Source: Piliocolobus tephrosceles (Eukaryota > Chordata > Mammalia > Primates > Cercopithecidae). Taken from it: a stretch of DNA of 64,000 bases. The position numbers were made by a program, and so were the translations under genes. The stretch lies in contig NC_045441.1 of NCBI RefSeq assembly GCF_002776525.5, forward strand, positions 64,837,880 through 64,901,879. The letters run 5' to 3'. Shown here piece by piece: positions 46,190-56,910 of this stretch. Position 1 is the first letter of the stretch. Every line of letters begins with the position of its first letter. The notes beneath the pieces are model-generated. The model ran no database searches and was not told the DNA's origin. It saw only the letters and a list, made by a program, of their open reading frames with translations.

Positions 46190-46955
46190 TTAAAAACATA
46201 CTATTTTAAGATCCCTTAAACAAATGATTCTCAAAAATGAGACCTTTTTTTAATTTAATAACAAGAGAAATAAAATGGGTAAAGCCTATTACTTTTCAGC
46301 ATTTCAGTACTCTTCCTTTCCCCATCTCCATGCCCAAAAGACGTATTTTAGAACATCCTTGGATCTGTATGTGCCGGTGAAACCAATGAAGACTGTTGAT
46401 GTACGTAAGATTATTATCAGTGTTATCTCTTTGAGCTCTAAAGTTGTTGGGATTTCCTCAGGCAATGAATGATGAGATACACTTGGATATTGAAAGTGGA
46501 AGATGAAAACAGAAGCAAGCCCTTTCTTGATGGACAAGAGATGCAGGTAGCCATTTGTGCCTCAGCAACACAGCAAGACATGAAAGAGAGTTGAAATCTA
46601 TTTATCCTTACAAGAGAAAGAAAGGTTCAGAGAAGTGCCTAGGAATGAGAAAGTATAAAGTCTTTCTTTGTCTTGGGATTCTCCTAATCACATATGTTCA
46701 CCAATGTTTGGTCAGCAGGAAAATTTTGGAGTGAATGGTGCCTAGTTTGATGAGAGGCCAGAGTGGAGCCAGGTGGTTTTTCCCTTATCTGAAACATTGG
46801 ATGCTTGTAACAATGTCTTCACAGCTGAGATGTATTATGCAAATTAATTCTCTACTTAGGATGCTACCAAATAATCTGAACAGTTGTTAAAACATCTGAA
46901 TCGGTTTAGCTGCATTGATGAAGCCTGGCTTGTCAAATGCATTTTTTTTTCTTTC
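46190..46955. other. Unique DNA without recognisable features
   Basis: No gene, RNA gene or repeat recognised. Confidence 0.4.
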
Positions 46956-46959
46956 AATT

Positions 46960-47110
46960 TAACGTTAATTAGTCCTTGCAAGATCTCTACGAGGTAGGTG
47001 TGTATCAACCTCTTGATATGACAGTTACAAAAAGGCAGATGCAGAGATTAAGAACTTGTGATCGCTGGGCACACTGGAAGCCAAACTGGAATTCCAGAAT
47101 TTCTAATGTA
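46960..47110 (-). repeat. MIR-like SINE fragment
   Basis: 'cttgcaagatctctacgagg', 'ggcagatgcagagattaaga' and 'ggaagccaaactggaattcc' fit a degraded reverse-complement MIR. Confidence 0.5.
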
Positions 47111-47793
47111 GGACAATTTTGAACCAATAATAGCCCATCTACTCTGGATAATTTTTTAGGGAATTGTATCACATATAGGAAGGACTGTTCTTAAGGATTA
47201 AAAAACTCGATTTAAATCTATATCCAGAATTTTACCTGGATGCATTCACTTATTTTTCATTTTGCAAAATTGCAGTTAAGCCCAGAGGCAAAAGCTTCAA
47301 TAAGACAATCGTAGAGATGGTTTTGACTCGAGTTGGAGACATGATTTGAGATTCTAGATAGAGGCCAATGTTGTAAGAATTTCCACTAGTCTGCAGACTG
47401 TAATAATTGTGTTATTTGGATAAGGTTTGGCAAAGCATCTAGTAAGATTAACTGAGTTTTCTGGAGCTTTGCCATTTGGCGCTATCCATTATGTTCTTTG
47501 TTCTACCTCACTATAAAGTGGGCTATTGAAATTGGTTGGTTTATTGGTATGTCAGGTTTTATTTCTATTTTTTTTTCCTTTTCTATTCTTAACATCTGAG
47601 CTCTTAATTTGGTTGAAAGCAAGCTCTTCAGTCTAAGTGGATAACAAAACATCCCTTTGAGGATGAGGAAATAGATGATAAAATCTGTGTTACTAATTTT
47701 CTTCAATAGTTTGGAGGATTTTTTTTCCATCCTGTGTGTGTTTTTAAGACCTTGTTAAGTTCATAGTTCTTTTTTCTTTTCTTGTTTGAATAG

Positions 47794-47885
47794 AAGATCA
47801 TTCTCTTTAATCTCACCTGAATTTCAAAAATGTATTATTGAACTGCCCAGTTCAGGAATTCAGTTGCCTGTTTTACTGAATGGAG
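47794..47885 (+). CDS. Candidate internal exon (92 bp)
   Basis: A pyrimidine-rich acceptor ('cttttcttgtttgaatag') ends at 47793 and a good donor ('ggag|gtatgt') follows 47885. In the frame predicted by the previous candidate (one base, then 30 codons, then one base) it is open and reads RSFSLISPEFQKCIIELPSS and on, ending in PVLLNG. The composition is that of a folded cellular protein. I do not recognise the family. The frame also stays open beyond the donor for 27 codons, which slightly weakens the case. Confidence 0.3.
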
Positions 47886-48995
47886 GTATGTATGACCCAA
47901 TGGTAAAAGAATGTTATTCAAAGACATTTCCGCCTGTTTGTTTCTTGGATCAGTTACTATTCACATAAATCTGGAAAGAAGCCAAAATATGTAAACAAAT
48001 TAAGAGTTTGAGGATCCCAGTGGGAATATCTATAAGTTCTGCTATAATACAGGAATTTAAGATAAATGAAGATAAATGCAGTATGTTATAATAAGATAGC
48101 CAGGAGAAGCAACTATGGACCAACTATTCTTGGCTCTGGTTTGGGAATCTTAATGAATATTAAAAGATTTGGGTTAATCATGACGTTATGCATAATGTCA
48201 CTCCTTCCCAAGCCTATATATGTTGCCTAAAGAGAATTTTATTTTCATTTTACTAACTTTTAATTGTTGCTTAATATCAAACAACTATTCAACTTAGAAT
48301 ATACTTATATTCTCAAACCCTATTACATATTTAAAATATGCAAATTACTTATTTTTATTATTAATCTATATATTTACATAAATCAATGAATACAGTAAGG
48401 TATAGTTTGAAAGACTGGAGATTTTCCTCCAAGAGCTTTTTTAATATACTCTCTTCTTGAAACTATCAGTCTCAGCCTGTGAACTAAAAACTGTGTTCGA
48501 AGAGATACAAAGTAATGTGGTGTTTTCTGGTCGTTTTATTACCTTTGATCCAGGGCTACAACTTAAATGTAAAACTCCCTCTTAAGAAAGATAATACAAA
48601 AGTTTTATTTTACCAGTATGACATGTCCATTAATTTTCGTGTGAGTGTAGAGAAGGAAAAGTGTATTTTTTGTGAACATTTTCTGGAAAGAGTTGGAAAA
48701 CAATTTCATTGTGAGTTTGTGGTTTGCATGCATATACAATAACTTCTAGAGACTGGGTGTCACTGATTTGGCAAAGCAGAAAAACAGAGTAAATGAATAT
48801 ATCTGGTGCATATGTATACATAAAAAATACATGTTTATACCTAATAATGATACATGCACAATTAACAATGTGCATTGGCAATGCAGGTTAAATACATTTT
48901 TAAAGCAATGGCATATCTTTTATGTTGGCAGCCTGAAAACATAAAAAGCCTGTGACATAAAAATGAGATTACACTTTCATTTTTTTAACCCAAAT
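47886..48995. other. Unique DNA without a firm feature
   Basis: An acceptor-like 'ttacctttgatccag' at 48555 is followed by an open frame to 48742, but its phase does not fit the candidate exon at 47794. I do not call it. Confidence 0.35.
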
Positions 48996-49068
48996 TATTA
49001 TAACATCAGCCCACATTATTACTGCTAGATATTATAACATCAGCCCACATTATTACTGCTAGATATTA
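48996..49068. repeat. Perfect 34-bp tandem duplication
   Basis: The unit 'tattataacatcagcccaca' and following bases at 48996-49029 is repeated at 49030-49063 and begins a third time. Confidence 0.95.
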
Positions 49069-49900
49069 ACCTGACTCAAGTTATTCTTAGCAATTTTATG
49101 CATGCTCTAGAATAAGCCCCTCGATTTCTTATACCTTTAATTTTTCATCTTGTCACCATGCTGTTACCCCTGATGCTGATGATCCTCATGAGAAAGCCAC
49201 TCTGCCTGGCACTGCTGCCTCCAGTCTTAACTATCCTTTCCTTGCATCGAAGGTATCAGTTTGGAATGCTCTTCCAGCTTGATCTCAGATGCATGCAGTT
49301 GAAGGAGGTAGAGGCTAGACTTTCCCTGAAACTTCAATAATCTTTCTGGACAACAGAAACATGTACTACAATCAGAAGCAAAGGTGGCTTTGCCACTCAT
49401 ATCAGGCCTGTCTCCATCTGCTTATCAGAAACACTTCAGATCACTGGATGTTTGACCCCAACTACTCCTAAACCAGAGGGCAAGCAATAGCTACCCCCAT
49501 CCAAAGGATGTGCCTTATTGGTTATATGAAGATTAGATACTCCTAGAATGGGCGATACCGCTATCATCCATTCTCTTCAAGAAAAATGCTCATGTGTCCA
49601 ACAAGTTAAACACAAAATAGTGTGGGTATTGATACATTTCCCTAAGTCTGGAGTAGCCACAGTCAACTGTAACATTGTAACTAAAAAAAATGATTTTTTT
49701 CAAAAGTATATTTAACTGGGGGAAATATTTTGTGACTTGAATAAATTCATACGATTTCACCAAGGAACACAAGCATGGGCAGTGTATGTAAAAGACAGAC
49801 TCTGCTTTTTTCTTTATAAAACCTCTGTGATCTTTATTACGGTAAAAAAGGATCTTGGAGACAAATGAGTTATTTAACGATGATTACCAGTAAGTTGTGT
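49069..49900. other. Unique DNA without a firm feature
   Basis: Around 49150-49560 two frames hold protein-like stretches between stops, which could be a decayed processed pseudogene, but I cannot name a parent and see no tail or target duplication. Confidence 0.3.
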
Positions 49901-49904
49901 CTTA

Positions 49905-50095
49905 CTTTTTACCAAATAATTTTCTCATTATCTGATGTAACTTTCTTGAGAACTTACAGTTACCCATATATTACAGAAGAGCCTGAGCTTCATGGAAGCC
50001 AAGTGAAGATCCTGAAATTACACCGCTAGTAAGTTGCATGGCCAGTACCCAAAGCCCCTATTTTTTGTATTCTCCCTACACTGCTTCATATCAAT
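49905..50095 (-). repeat. MIR SINE
   Basis: 'attacagaagagcctgagct', 'gaaattacaccgctagtaag' and 'gcatggccagtacccaaagc' follow the reverse complement of MIR. Confidence 0.7.
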
Positions 50096-50099
50096 TAGG

Positions 50100-50887
50100 A
50101 TATAAAAGTGATCCTAAAAAATAAGAAAATAATCTGGTGACAAAATATATATTTAGAGTCTACATATTCAATTGTGTTCCAGTTTTTTTTATTTTGATTC
50201 TCATGCTTCTATGGGCTTCAGGCCAGTTGGCAGTGTCATTAGCAACAGATGTGTGCCTCTTGGTCATTAAGATGAGAACTGTGTAGCAGACCAAATCCTG
50301 GTTCCTAATTATTTATTGAGCATCTCTTATGATCAAGACCTCTAGGTTACATGGAAATTCTAAGAAGAAATAAGTCAGGATTCCTATTCTCCTTGATACG
50401 TTTTCTGGAAAAGTGAGAAAGACACAATTTATGACAATGGAAAGTGGTATATGCTAGGAGTGAAGTAAATGGTATTGTTACGTAGTCATAGAAGCTCAGA
50501 GGAGAGAACTTTCCAGGATCTGATGTGCAGAGAATACTCTATCTCTTTATGGCCTTAGTATTCAAGGTGTGGTTTAGGCTCCTACGAAATTCCTTCCCTA
50601 AACTTTCCTAGAGGGCAACATATCCTCTTGATATTCACATAGCACCAGTGGACACCTTCGCTTTGCTGATTACATTCCAGATTGCTCTCTTTATGTATCT
50701 CTGTTCACTTTTAAGATGTAATCTCCTTCAGGCTAATCATTAAGTTGTACCTATGTGGTTAATGCCAGCTTTCATTAAAATTAACTTGCCTCATTTCCCT
50801 TACCCAAGGATCATTTGTATAATCTAATGGATTTTGTCTTTTACACCACAACCAGTAGCACCTATAAATTTAGGCTCTTCCTTCTCT
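50100..50887. other. DNA without a firm feature
   Basis: The part near 50690-50760 faintly resembles an L2 end; otherwise nothing is recognised. Confidence 0.35.
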
Positions 50888-50892
50888 CCTTC

Positions 50893-51265
50893 TATATTAG
50901 TCAGTTCTCACGATGCTAATAAAGACATCCCCAAGACAGGGATTTATTAAAAAAAAAGAAAAAGAAAAAAGAAAAGAAAAAAAGAGGTGTAATGGACTGA
51001 CACTTCCACATGGCTGGGGGGGCCTCACAATCATGGTAGAAGGCTAAGGAGGAGCATCATGGTAGGTAAGAAAGCTTGTTCTGGAACTTCCCTTTGATAA
51101 AACCACCAGATCTGTGAGACTTATTCACAATCATGAGAATGGCAGGGGAAAGACCTGCCCCCATGATTTAATTACTTCCCACTGGGTCCCTCCCATGACA
51201 CATGGGAATTCTGGGAGCTACAATTCAAGATGAGATTTGGGTGGGGACACAGCCAAACCATATCA
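50893..51265 (-). mobile_element. MSTA-type MaLR solo LTR
   Basis: The plus strand reads the reverse complement of an MST LTR, from 'tattagtcagttctca' to 'cagccaaaccatatca'. A 5-bp target duplication, 'ccttc', flanks it at 50888-50892 and 51266-51270. An A- and AAAAG-rich stretch at about 50949-50983 is expanded. No coding region remains. Confidence 0.92.
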
Positions 51266-51274
51266 CCTTCCTTC

Positions 51275-52095
51275 TGAAATCTCTGAAGCAAAGAACTGTA
51301 AAACCAGGCTACAAGCTTTTCAGTAGAATGGGGAGGAAAAAGAACAAGACAAAATAAATGAATAATCAAAGTGGTCCTGCCTTCTGTATATTGAGGAGTA
51401 AATGAGAGGTACAGATTATGAATGCCTCTCTTTTCAGTGCAGTTTTCTCTTCCCTCCCAGTCCCATGCTGCCTCCCAATGACTATTGCATGACCTCCAAT
51501 CCTGTATCTTTGTCTACTGAAAAACATGTTTATATCTGTGCATCTTTTCAGTTAGAAACAGACTATGTTTTCTCCCCCAAGCTTGACTTGTTCTCCACAT
51601 TCTTGTCTTTGTTGATGTTATTGGTGCTCACTCTTGCACTTCTGCTTTTGGAGTTTCGGACCCTTTTCTATTTTCCTTTTTCCCTATCCAACCACCTAGT
51701 TCTCTTTGAGCTATCCCTCAAATCTAAGTTGGCTTCTTCACTTCTTCCATCACTTCCATCTACACACTCATCACAAGCCACTCACGCCCTACGTGCTTCA
51801 CACTCCAGCAAACCACTCTCCATTTCCTGATCAGCACTGTCTTTTTTGCCTTATGTCCTTGAATATGCTGTTGCTGTCTGATGTGGCCTGTTGTTATCTT
51901 TTTACACACATTTGTTTCTTCTTTAGACTTATGTCATATTTTATTATAGAACTTAGAGTATTTTAACACTAGACAACTTAAGAGGGCATATCGATGGCAT
52001 ACAGATGTTCTTTATTTTCTTTGAATCTAGAAGAATAAATGTTGGTGACAGGTATAAAAGAAGTTAGAAATGCAGAGTCAGTACTAAATGAGCCT
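51275..52095. other. DNA without recognisable features
   Basis: The frame at 51402-51830 (142 codons) is long for chance, but it is leucine-, serine- and proline-rich over pyrimidine-rich DNA and has no known match that I recall. I do not call it a gene. Confidence 0.35.
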
Positions 52096-52099
52096 CCCC

Positions 52100-52490
52100 T
52101 ATTATTTTCCCTTCCTAAGCTCCACAAATAATGTTCTTCTCACTCTACATTCCTATTCCACAACCTTCAGTAACTCTCTACTTATTTCTCTAGCAAGTAA
52201 ATCCATCATTTTTCCTTTACTGTATATTTCACCATTGTAGTCCACCTCTCTATTTGCATTCTAGTCCTACCTATTAGGCCAACATTAGTCCTGCACCTTC
52301 AGTGGAATCAGACCAGTTGCCTTCCTGACCACGTACCCACGCATCCCCTTCTTGCTGTTGCACTTTGATGGCCTTGCTCTTACTGGGAACACATCACCTA
52401 CCCTCTGTTTATTCAATTCCCATGCTTCCTACAGAATTTATTCCTGTTGCTGCTCAACTAGCATACCTTCTCGGACCTTTCCATTATTTT
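52100..52490 (+). repeat. L2 LINE fragment
   Basis: 'ttcagtaactctctacttat', 'cattctagtcctacctatta', 'cttgctgttgcactttgatg' and 'cctaccctctgtttattcaa' follow the sense L2 consensus in order. Confidence 0.6.
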
Positions 52491-52538
52491 GATATTTAAA
52501 GGCTGTAAACTCACAAATCCATACTGTATGGGATATAC

Positions 52539-52590
52539 TGACTTGGGATATACTAATTAAATGATGACTTGGGATATACTAATTAAATGT
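52539..52590. repeat. 26-bp tandem duplication
   Basis: 'tgacttgggatatactaatt' and following bases at 52539-52564 is repeated from 52565 without change for about 25 bases. Confidence 0.95.
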
Positions 52591-52599
52591 AGCATCATT

Positions 52600-53890
52600 T
52601 CTCCTCAATTTAAGAACAAGCAACATCTTTTGGTTTACAACAGGCTCTTCTGCAAGGCCCTGCCATATTTGAACACACAATGACATTCATATATATGCAA
52701 ACGTTGATTTGGTAGGACTGAATCATTATGGTTATCTTCTTTGAGAATATAGTGGAAGACGCTTTTGCTACCAGCTGACACTTATTTCAGGTGATGCACC
52801 TAGATGCTTTCTGTACTGTATTTCATTTCATCTAATGGCAAATACATGTTCTGCTGTGTGAATTAGAGTCAATGTTTACATAATATAGGCAATTTGTTTT
52901 AGTAATTTTACTTCTTAGGCTCTGTTATTGTGGTAATCTGTAATTTTTATTTAAAGTCAGGCACTTAAATGTATAGGAATTTAACATTCTCATACAAAGA
53001 AAGGGAAAAGAACAGAAAGGAAGGAAGTCAGTTGTCAAGCCATTCATGAGTGGTCTCCTAGCACCTGATCAAATGAGTACTGATGAAAAATACTTAAAGG
53101 TCTGTGGTAACTGGCACTTGTGACAGGCTTTTAAAACACACACTCTCCTTTGAAGTTCACCTTTTTTCTTCAGGTCTTTCCTGAGGGACACAAAGAATTC
53201 AAACAAGCACTGGAAATCCTCTTTGTAGATCTCCTGCTTTAATGGAAACTAAGCTCCACCTGGTGGTAGAATGGGTTTTTGTCTTTGGACTTCAGCATGT
53301 CCACTGAGATGTATTCAGCAGGGAAACAAAATCTGTATACATCTAAACATATGCATACATTGATGTGTTATATGTGTGTGTGTTTTCAAATGTTCTGTCA
53401 CAGAAGTTGTGAATTATGCTTACTCTTGTGCTTTATTGGCATTTAAAGCAACGCATTCAGCATTTGCTTATTAATGTCTCTTGATGTTCAGGCTCCCAGC
53501 AGTGACCAGAATGATCTTATTGTGATAAAATCTTTCCTCTGTTTCATATCAAGATTGTTTTTGAAAGAATTTGACTTATGCTTTGATAGTAATTGTAGTT
53601 TATGACTAATATAAAATAAAAAAATGGAGAAATACTTGAAAATATTAACTCAAGTAATAGTGCTGGTTAGTCCAACTCTTAATACATGACTATGTCTTTT
53701 CTCTCTCTTATGTGAGAGCATTATTATGTTAAGTGACAGAAGTTTGTAACATTTAGCTTTATAAGAACTAGAAGCCCTCCAGCTGGATTTAGCCCACAGA
53801 TCTGTTGTTAGATCTGTATTAAAAATACAAAATAGGTGCTTACATTTGCAAATTGGGGCATTTCATTATAAAAATGCAGCCATCTAGCAA
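52600..53890. other. AT-rich DNA without recognisable features
   Basis: No gene or repeat family recognised. Confidence 0.4.
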
Positions 53891-53900
53891 TGAAGGGCTT

Positions 53901-54193
53901 TTTTCTTTTATTGAAACACGGTCTGCTCTGTCACCCAGGCTAGAGTGCAGTGGTGTGAACTCAGCTCACTGAAGCCTCAACCTCCTGGAGCTCAAATGAT
54001 CCTTCCACCTCAGGCTCCCAAGTGTCTGGGACTACAGGAGCCTGTCATTACACCTGGCTAATTTTTGTATTTTTTATAGAGACGAGGTTTTGCCATGTCG
54101 CCAGGCTGGTCTCAGACTCCTGATATCCAGCAATCCTTCCACCTTTGCCTCTCAAAGTGCTGGGATTACAGGTGTGAGCCACTGCGCCCAGCC
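53901..54193 (-). mobile_element. Old Alu (AluJ type)
   Basis: A dimeric Alu on the minus strand with J-class markers ('gaagcctcaacctcctggag') ends at 'cactgcgcccagcc'. 'aagggcttttttc' before it and 'aagggatctttttc' after it are probably a decayed target duplication. Confidence 0.92.
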
Positions 54194-54262
54194 AAGGGAT
54201 CTTTTTCCTTCAAGGCAAGTGACCTCAACCTGAAGAGTAGCTAGCCTTTTAAGAAGGGGCAC

Positions 54263-54685
54263 TGATATGGTCAGGTTTTTTGTCCCCATCCAAATCTCAT
54301 CTTGAATTGCAATCCCCATAATCCCCACGTGTCAAGGGAGAGACCAGGTGGAGGTAATTGAATCACAGACCAGGTGGAGGTAATTGAATCACAGACTAGG
54401 TGGAGGCAATTGAGTCACAGGTGTGGTTCCCCCCCCCCCCCAGTCTGTTCTCAAGATAGTGAGTTCTCGCGAGACTGACGGTTTTATAAGGGGTTCTTCT
54501 CCGCTTTACTCAGCACGTCTCCTTGCCGCCTTGTGAGGAAGGTGCCCAGCTTTGCTTTCCGCCATGATTGTAACTTTCGTGAGACCTTCCCAGCCATGCT
54601 GACCGTGAGTCAATTAAACCTCTTTCCTTTATAAATTACCCAGTCTCAGGCAGTTCTTATCGCGGTGTGAGAATGGACTAATACA
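54263..54685 (+). mobile_element. MST-type MaLR solo LTR with a triplicated segment
   Basis: The LTR runs from 'tgatatgg' to 'gaatggactaataca' on the plus strand with the 5-bp target duplication 'ggcac' at 54258-54262 and 54686-54690. It keeps 'ccccacgtgtcaagggag' and the AATTAAACCTCTTTCCTTTA region with its AATAAA-like signal. Three copies of a 26-bp unit lie at 54341-54418. A run of 13 C follows at about 54428-54440. No coding region remains. Confidence 0.95.
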
Positions 54686-54720
54686 GGCACACTTATTTTT
54701 CTAGGCACACTTATTTTTCT
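54685..54720. repeat. 18-bp tandem duplication beside the LTR
   Basis: 'aggcacacttatttttct' at 54685-54702 is repeated at 54703-54720. Confidence 0.95.
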
Positions 54721-54984
54721 CAGGCCCCTTTACCACTTGAGGTAACACACTCTGCCTTCTTCACTCATTATTGCCTGATTTCTGTAGTCATTCACATTTA
54801 TGACCATTGAATTTTATTTGTAATGTCTCTCTGAGAAATTTTTAGTTTAGCACAAGGAGAAAATGAAACGAGTTAACAACCATCAAAAATATGAACGAAA
54901 ACCACCCAAATGGTATTCAGTTGCTTTCTCTATAGTTTTTCACAATGGCTTAATGGTGCAGTAGGTATACTTCAAATAGTATGA

Positions 54985-55068
54985 TAGATATTTAATTGAA
55001 TTTGTGTTGTTTTAAGCCACCAGGTTTGTGGTAATTTGTTAGGGCAGTAATAAAAAAAAACTAATACA
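54985..55068 (+). repeat. End of an MLT1-type LTR
   Basis: 'tgttttaagccaccaggttt', 'ggtaatttgttagggcagta' and 'aactaatacac' match the 3' end of MLT/MST-type LTRs on the plus strand. Confidence 0.6.
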
Positions 55069-55069
55069 C

Positions 55070-55995
55070 CAGCAAAGACGTTTTGAAGTTTGCTTTCTGA
55101 AGTTCTTATGAGAATATTTTTTCAATATATTAAATTATAGTACTAAGCATGCAAACTGCCTACCATTCCCTTCCTTGTGCTCCTTATTCCCTTGAGGATT
55201 ACTTTTCTAATCCCTCCCTACCCCTGTATAGCAGGGAAAGAAGGTCATGGTTAAAGAACTGTACTTCTATAGCATGGCAAGGAGGGCAGGCCATGGCAAA
55301 TAGAACTGTGGTAAGAGTTAATAATAGGGAAGAGGTTTCAAAAGGTAAACTTTCTTTTTCCTGAAGTTTGCCATAGTCTCTGGGTAGATATGTAGGTGTT
55401 TAAAATGACATATGGATATGTTCTCAAAGTAGTAGAGGTGATTTTGCTCGTAGTTTTTCTAGTGAGATAGAAAGGCCATAGCCACTGGTGTTACAGATGT
55501 AAAGACGTCCAGGTTCAGACTCAGAGTGTGTAGATTTTTGAGGATAAAGTAGGTTGAAGGGATTGAGTAGGAAGCATAGTTAATTGATCTGTAGTGGGGA
55601 AGTGGGAGAGAGTTTAGATGTCAAGATACTGAGAATTTCTAAATAGAACTGGATTTAAATGTACATCAGATATTTATATGTAAATATATTACAGAACGAT
55701 CTCTCCAATTTGGAAATGCCTCTTTTATAGCCAAAAAAAAAGTCTGAGTCAATACTCTTCCAGCTTTATTATGAATATAATATTTAGAAAATAAAAGCAT
55801 AAGTTTGCGTAACCTTTTCAGGCCCTTGCCGATGACCACCTTAAGAATAGAGAGTACATTTTATTTATCACGTTGTTCATGTTATTGCTGTTTATTCTCT
55901 GAGGTGCATGGTACTTGTTAGGAAGAACTTTCTGTTGCTTTTGAATGACAGAAAACTACTGAACCACCTTGCAACCTGCTAAGAGAATGATACTT
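55070..55995. other. DNA without recognisable features
   Basis: No gene or repeat family recognised. Confidence 0.4.
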
Positions 55996-56011
55996 TAAAA
56001 TGTTTCCATGA

Positions 56012-56310
56012 GGCCGGGCGCGGTGGCTCAAGCCTGTAATCCCAGCACTTTGGGAGGCCAAGACGGGCGGATCACTAGGTCAGGAGATTGAGACCATCCT
56101 GGCTAACACAGTGAAACCCCGTCTCGACTAAAAAATACAAAAAAACTAGCCGGGCGAGGTGGCAGGTGCCTGTAGTCCCAGCTACTCAGGAGGCTGAGGC
56201 AGGAGAATGGCGTAAACCTGGGGGGCGGAACTTGCAGTGAGCTGAGATCCGGCCACTGCACTCCAGCCTGGGTGACAGAGCGAGACTCCGTCTCAAAAAA
56301 AAAAAAAAAA
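56012..56310 (+). mobile_element. AluYR element
   Basis: A full-length Alu is flanked by the 15-bp target duplication 'aaaatgtttccatga' (55997-56011; second copy ends at 56321 and overlaps the tail). It carries 'gctcaagcctgtaatccc', 'gacgggcgg' and 'gatccggccactgcac', as in the other young copies. Confidence 0.97.
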
Positions 56311-56626
56311 TGTTTCCATGAGATTATGGCACTGTAAGACCCACTTTGCAGTCTCTGTAGTATCACTGATAAGCATACTGACTGTCAGGTATGTGGTGGT
56401 GTAGGGGGTATGATGTAGTTAACACATATTCACAGTCAAGCCCGCAGATGCAGAAATTCATGGAAATAGATCTCACAGTTGGCTACTCCTGAGAATATGC
56501 TGGATTTGCACAGAGAAGTCCAGGGATACTAACTATGACTGCATTTCAACACCATCAGCTGAATAGGTCAATAAACTGATACTCTAAAATGAACATTTAA
56601 ATACATCTTTTCTATAGAAAAAAAAA

Positions 56627-56910
56627 GTTTATTTTTGAGACAGAGTTTTATTCTATCTCCCAGGCTGGAGTGCAGAGGTGCTATCATAGCTCACTGTAAC
56701 TACCAACTCCTAGGCACAAGTGATCCTGCCGCCTCAGCCACCTGAGCAGCTCCTAGCTACAGGCACGTGCTATCATGCTTGAATAATTTTTAAACTTTTT
56801 GTAGAGGCTGGGTCATGCTATGGTCCCCAGGCTGGTCTCTAACTCCTGGCCTCAAGTGATCCTCTTGCCTTGGCCTCCCAAAGCGCTGGGATTACAGGTG
56901 TGAGCCACTA
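56627..56910 (-). mobile_element. Old Alu (AluJ type)
   Basis: A dimeric but strongly diverged Alu on the minus strand, with 'atcatagctcactgtaacta' and 'ggtcatgctatggtccccag', ends at 'gtgtgagccacta'. Confidence 0.92.

Noticed and set aside
49150..49560. Possible processed pseudogene
   Set aside because: Protein-like stretches between stops exist, but no parent gene, poly-A tail or target duplication is recognisable.
51402..51830. 142-codon plus-strand frame with several hydrophobic runs
   Set aside because: It starts without context in pyrimidine-rich DNA, has no recognised domain and no splice or promoter evidence; a chance frame is likelier.
54428..54440. Run of 13 C as an assembly or sequencing artefact
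   Set aside because: It may be length-uncertain, but it sits in an LTR position that is normally C-rich, so it is plausible as real sequence.
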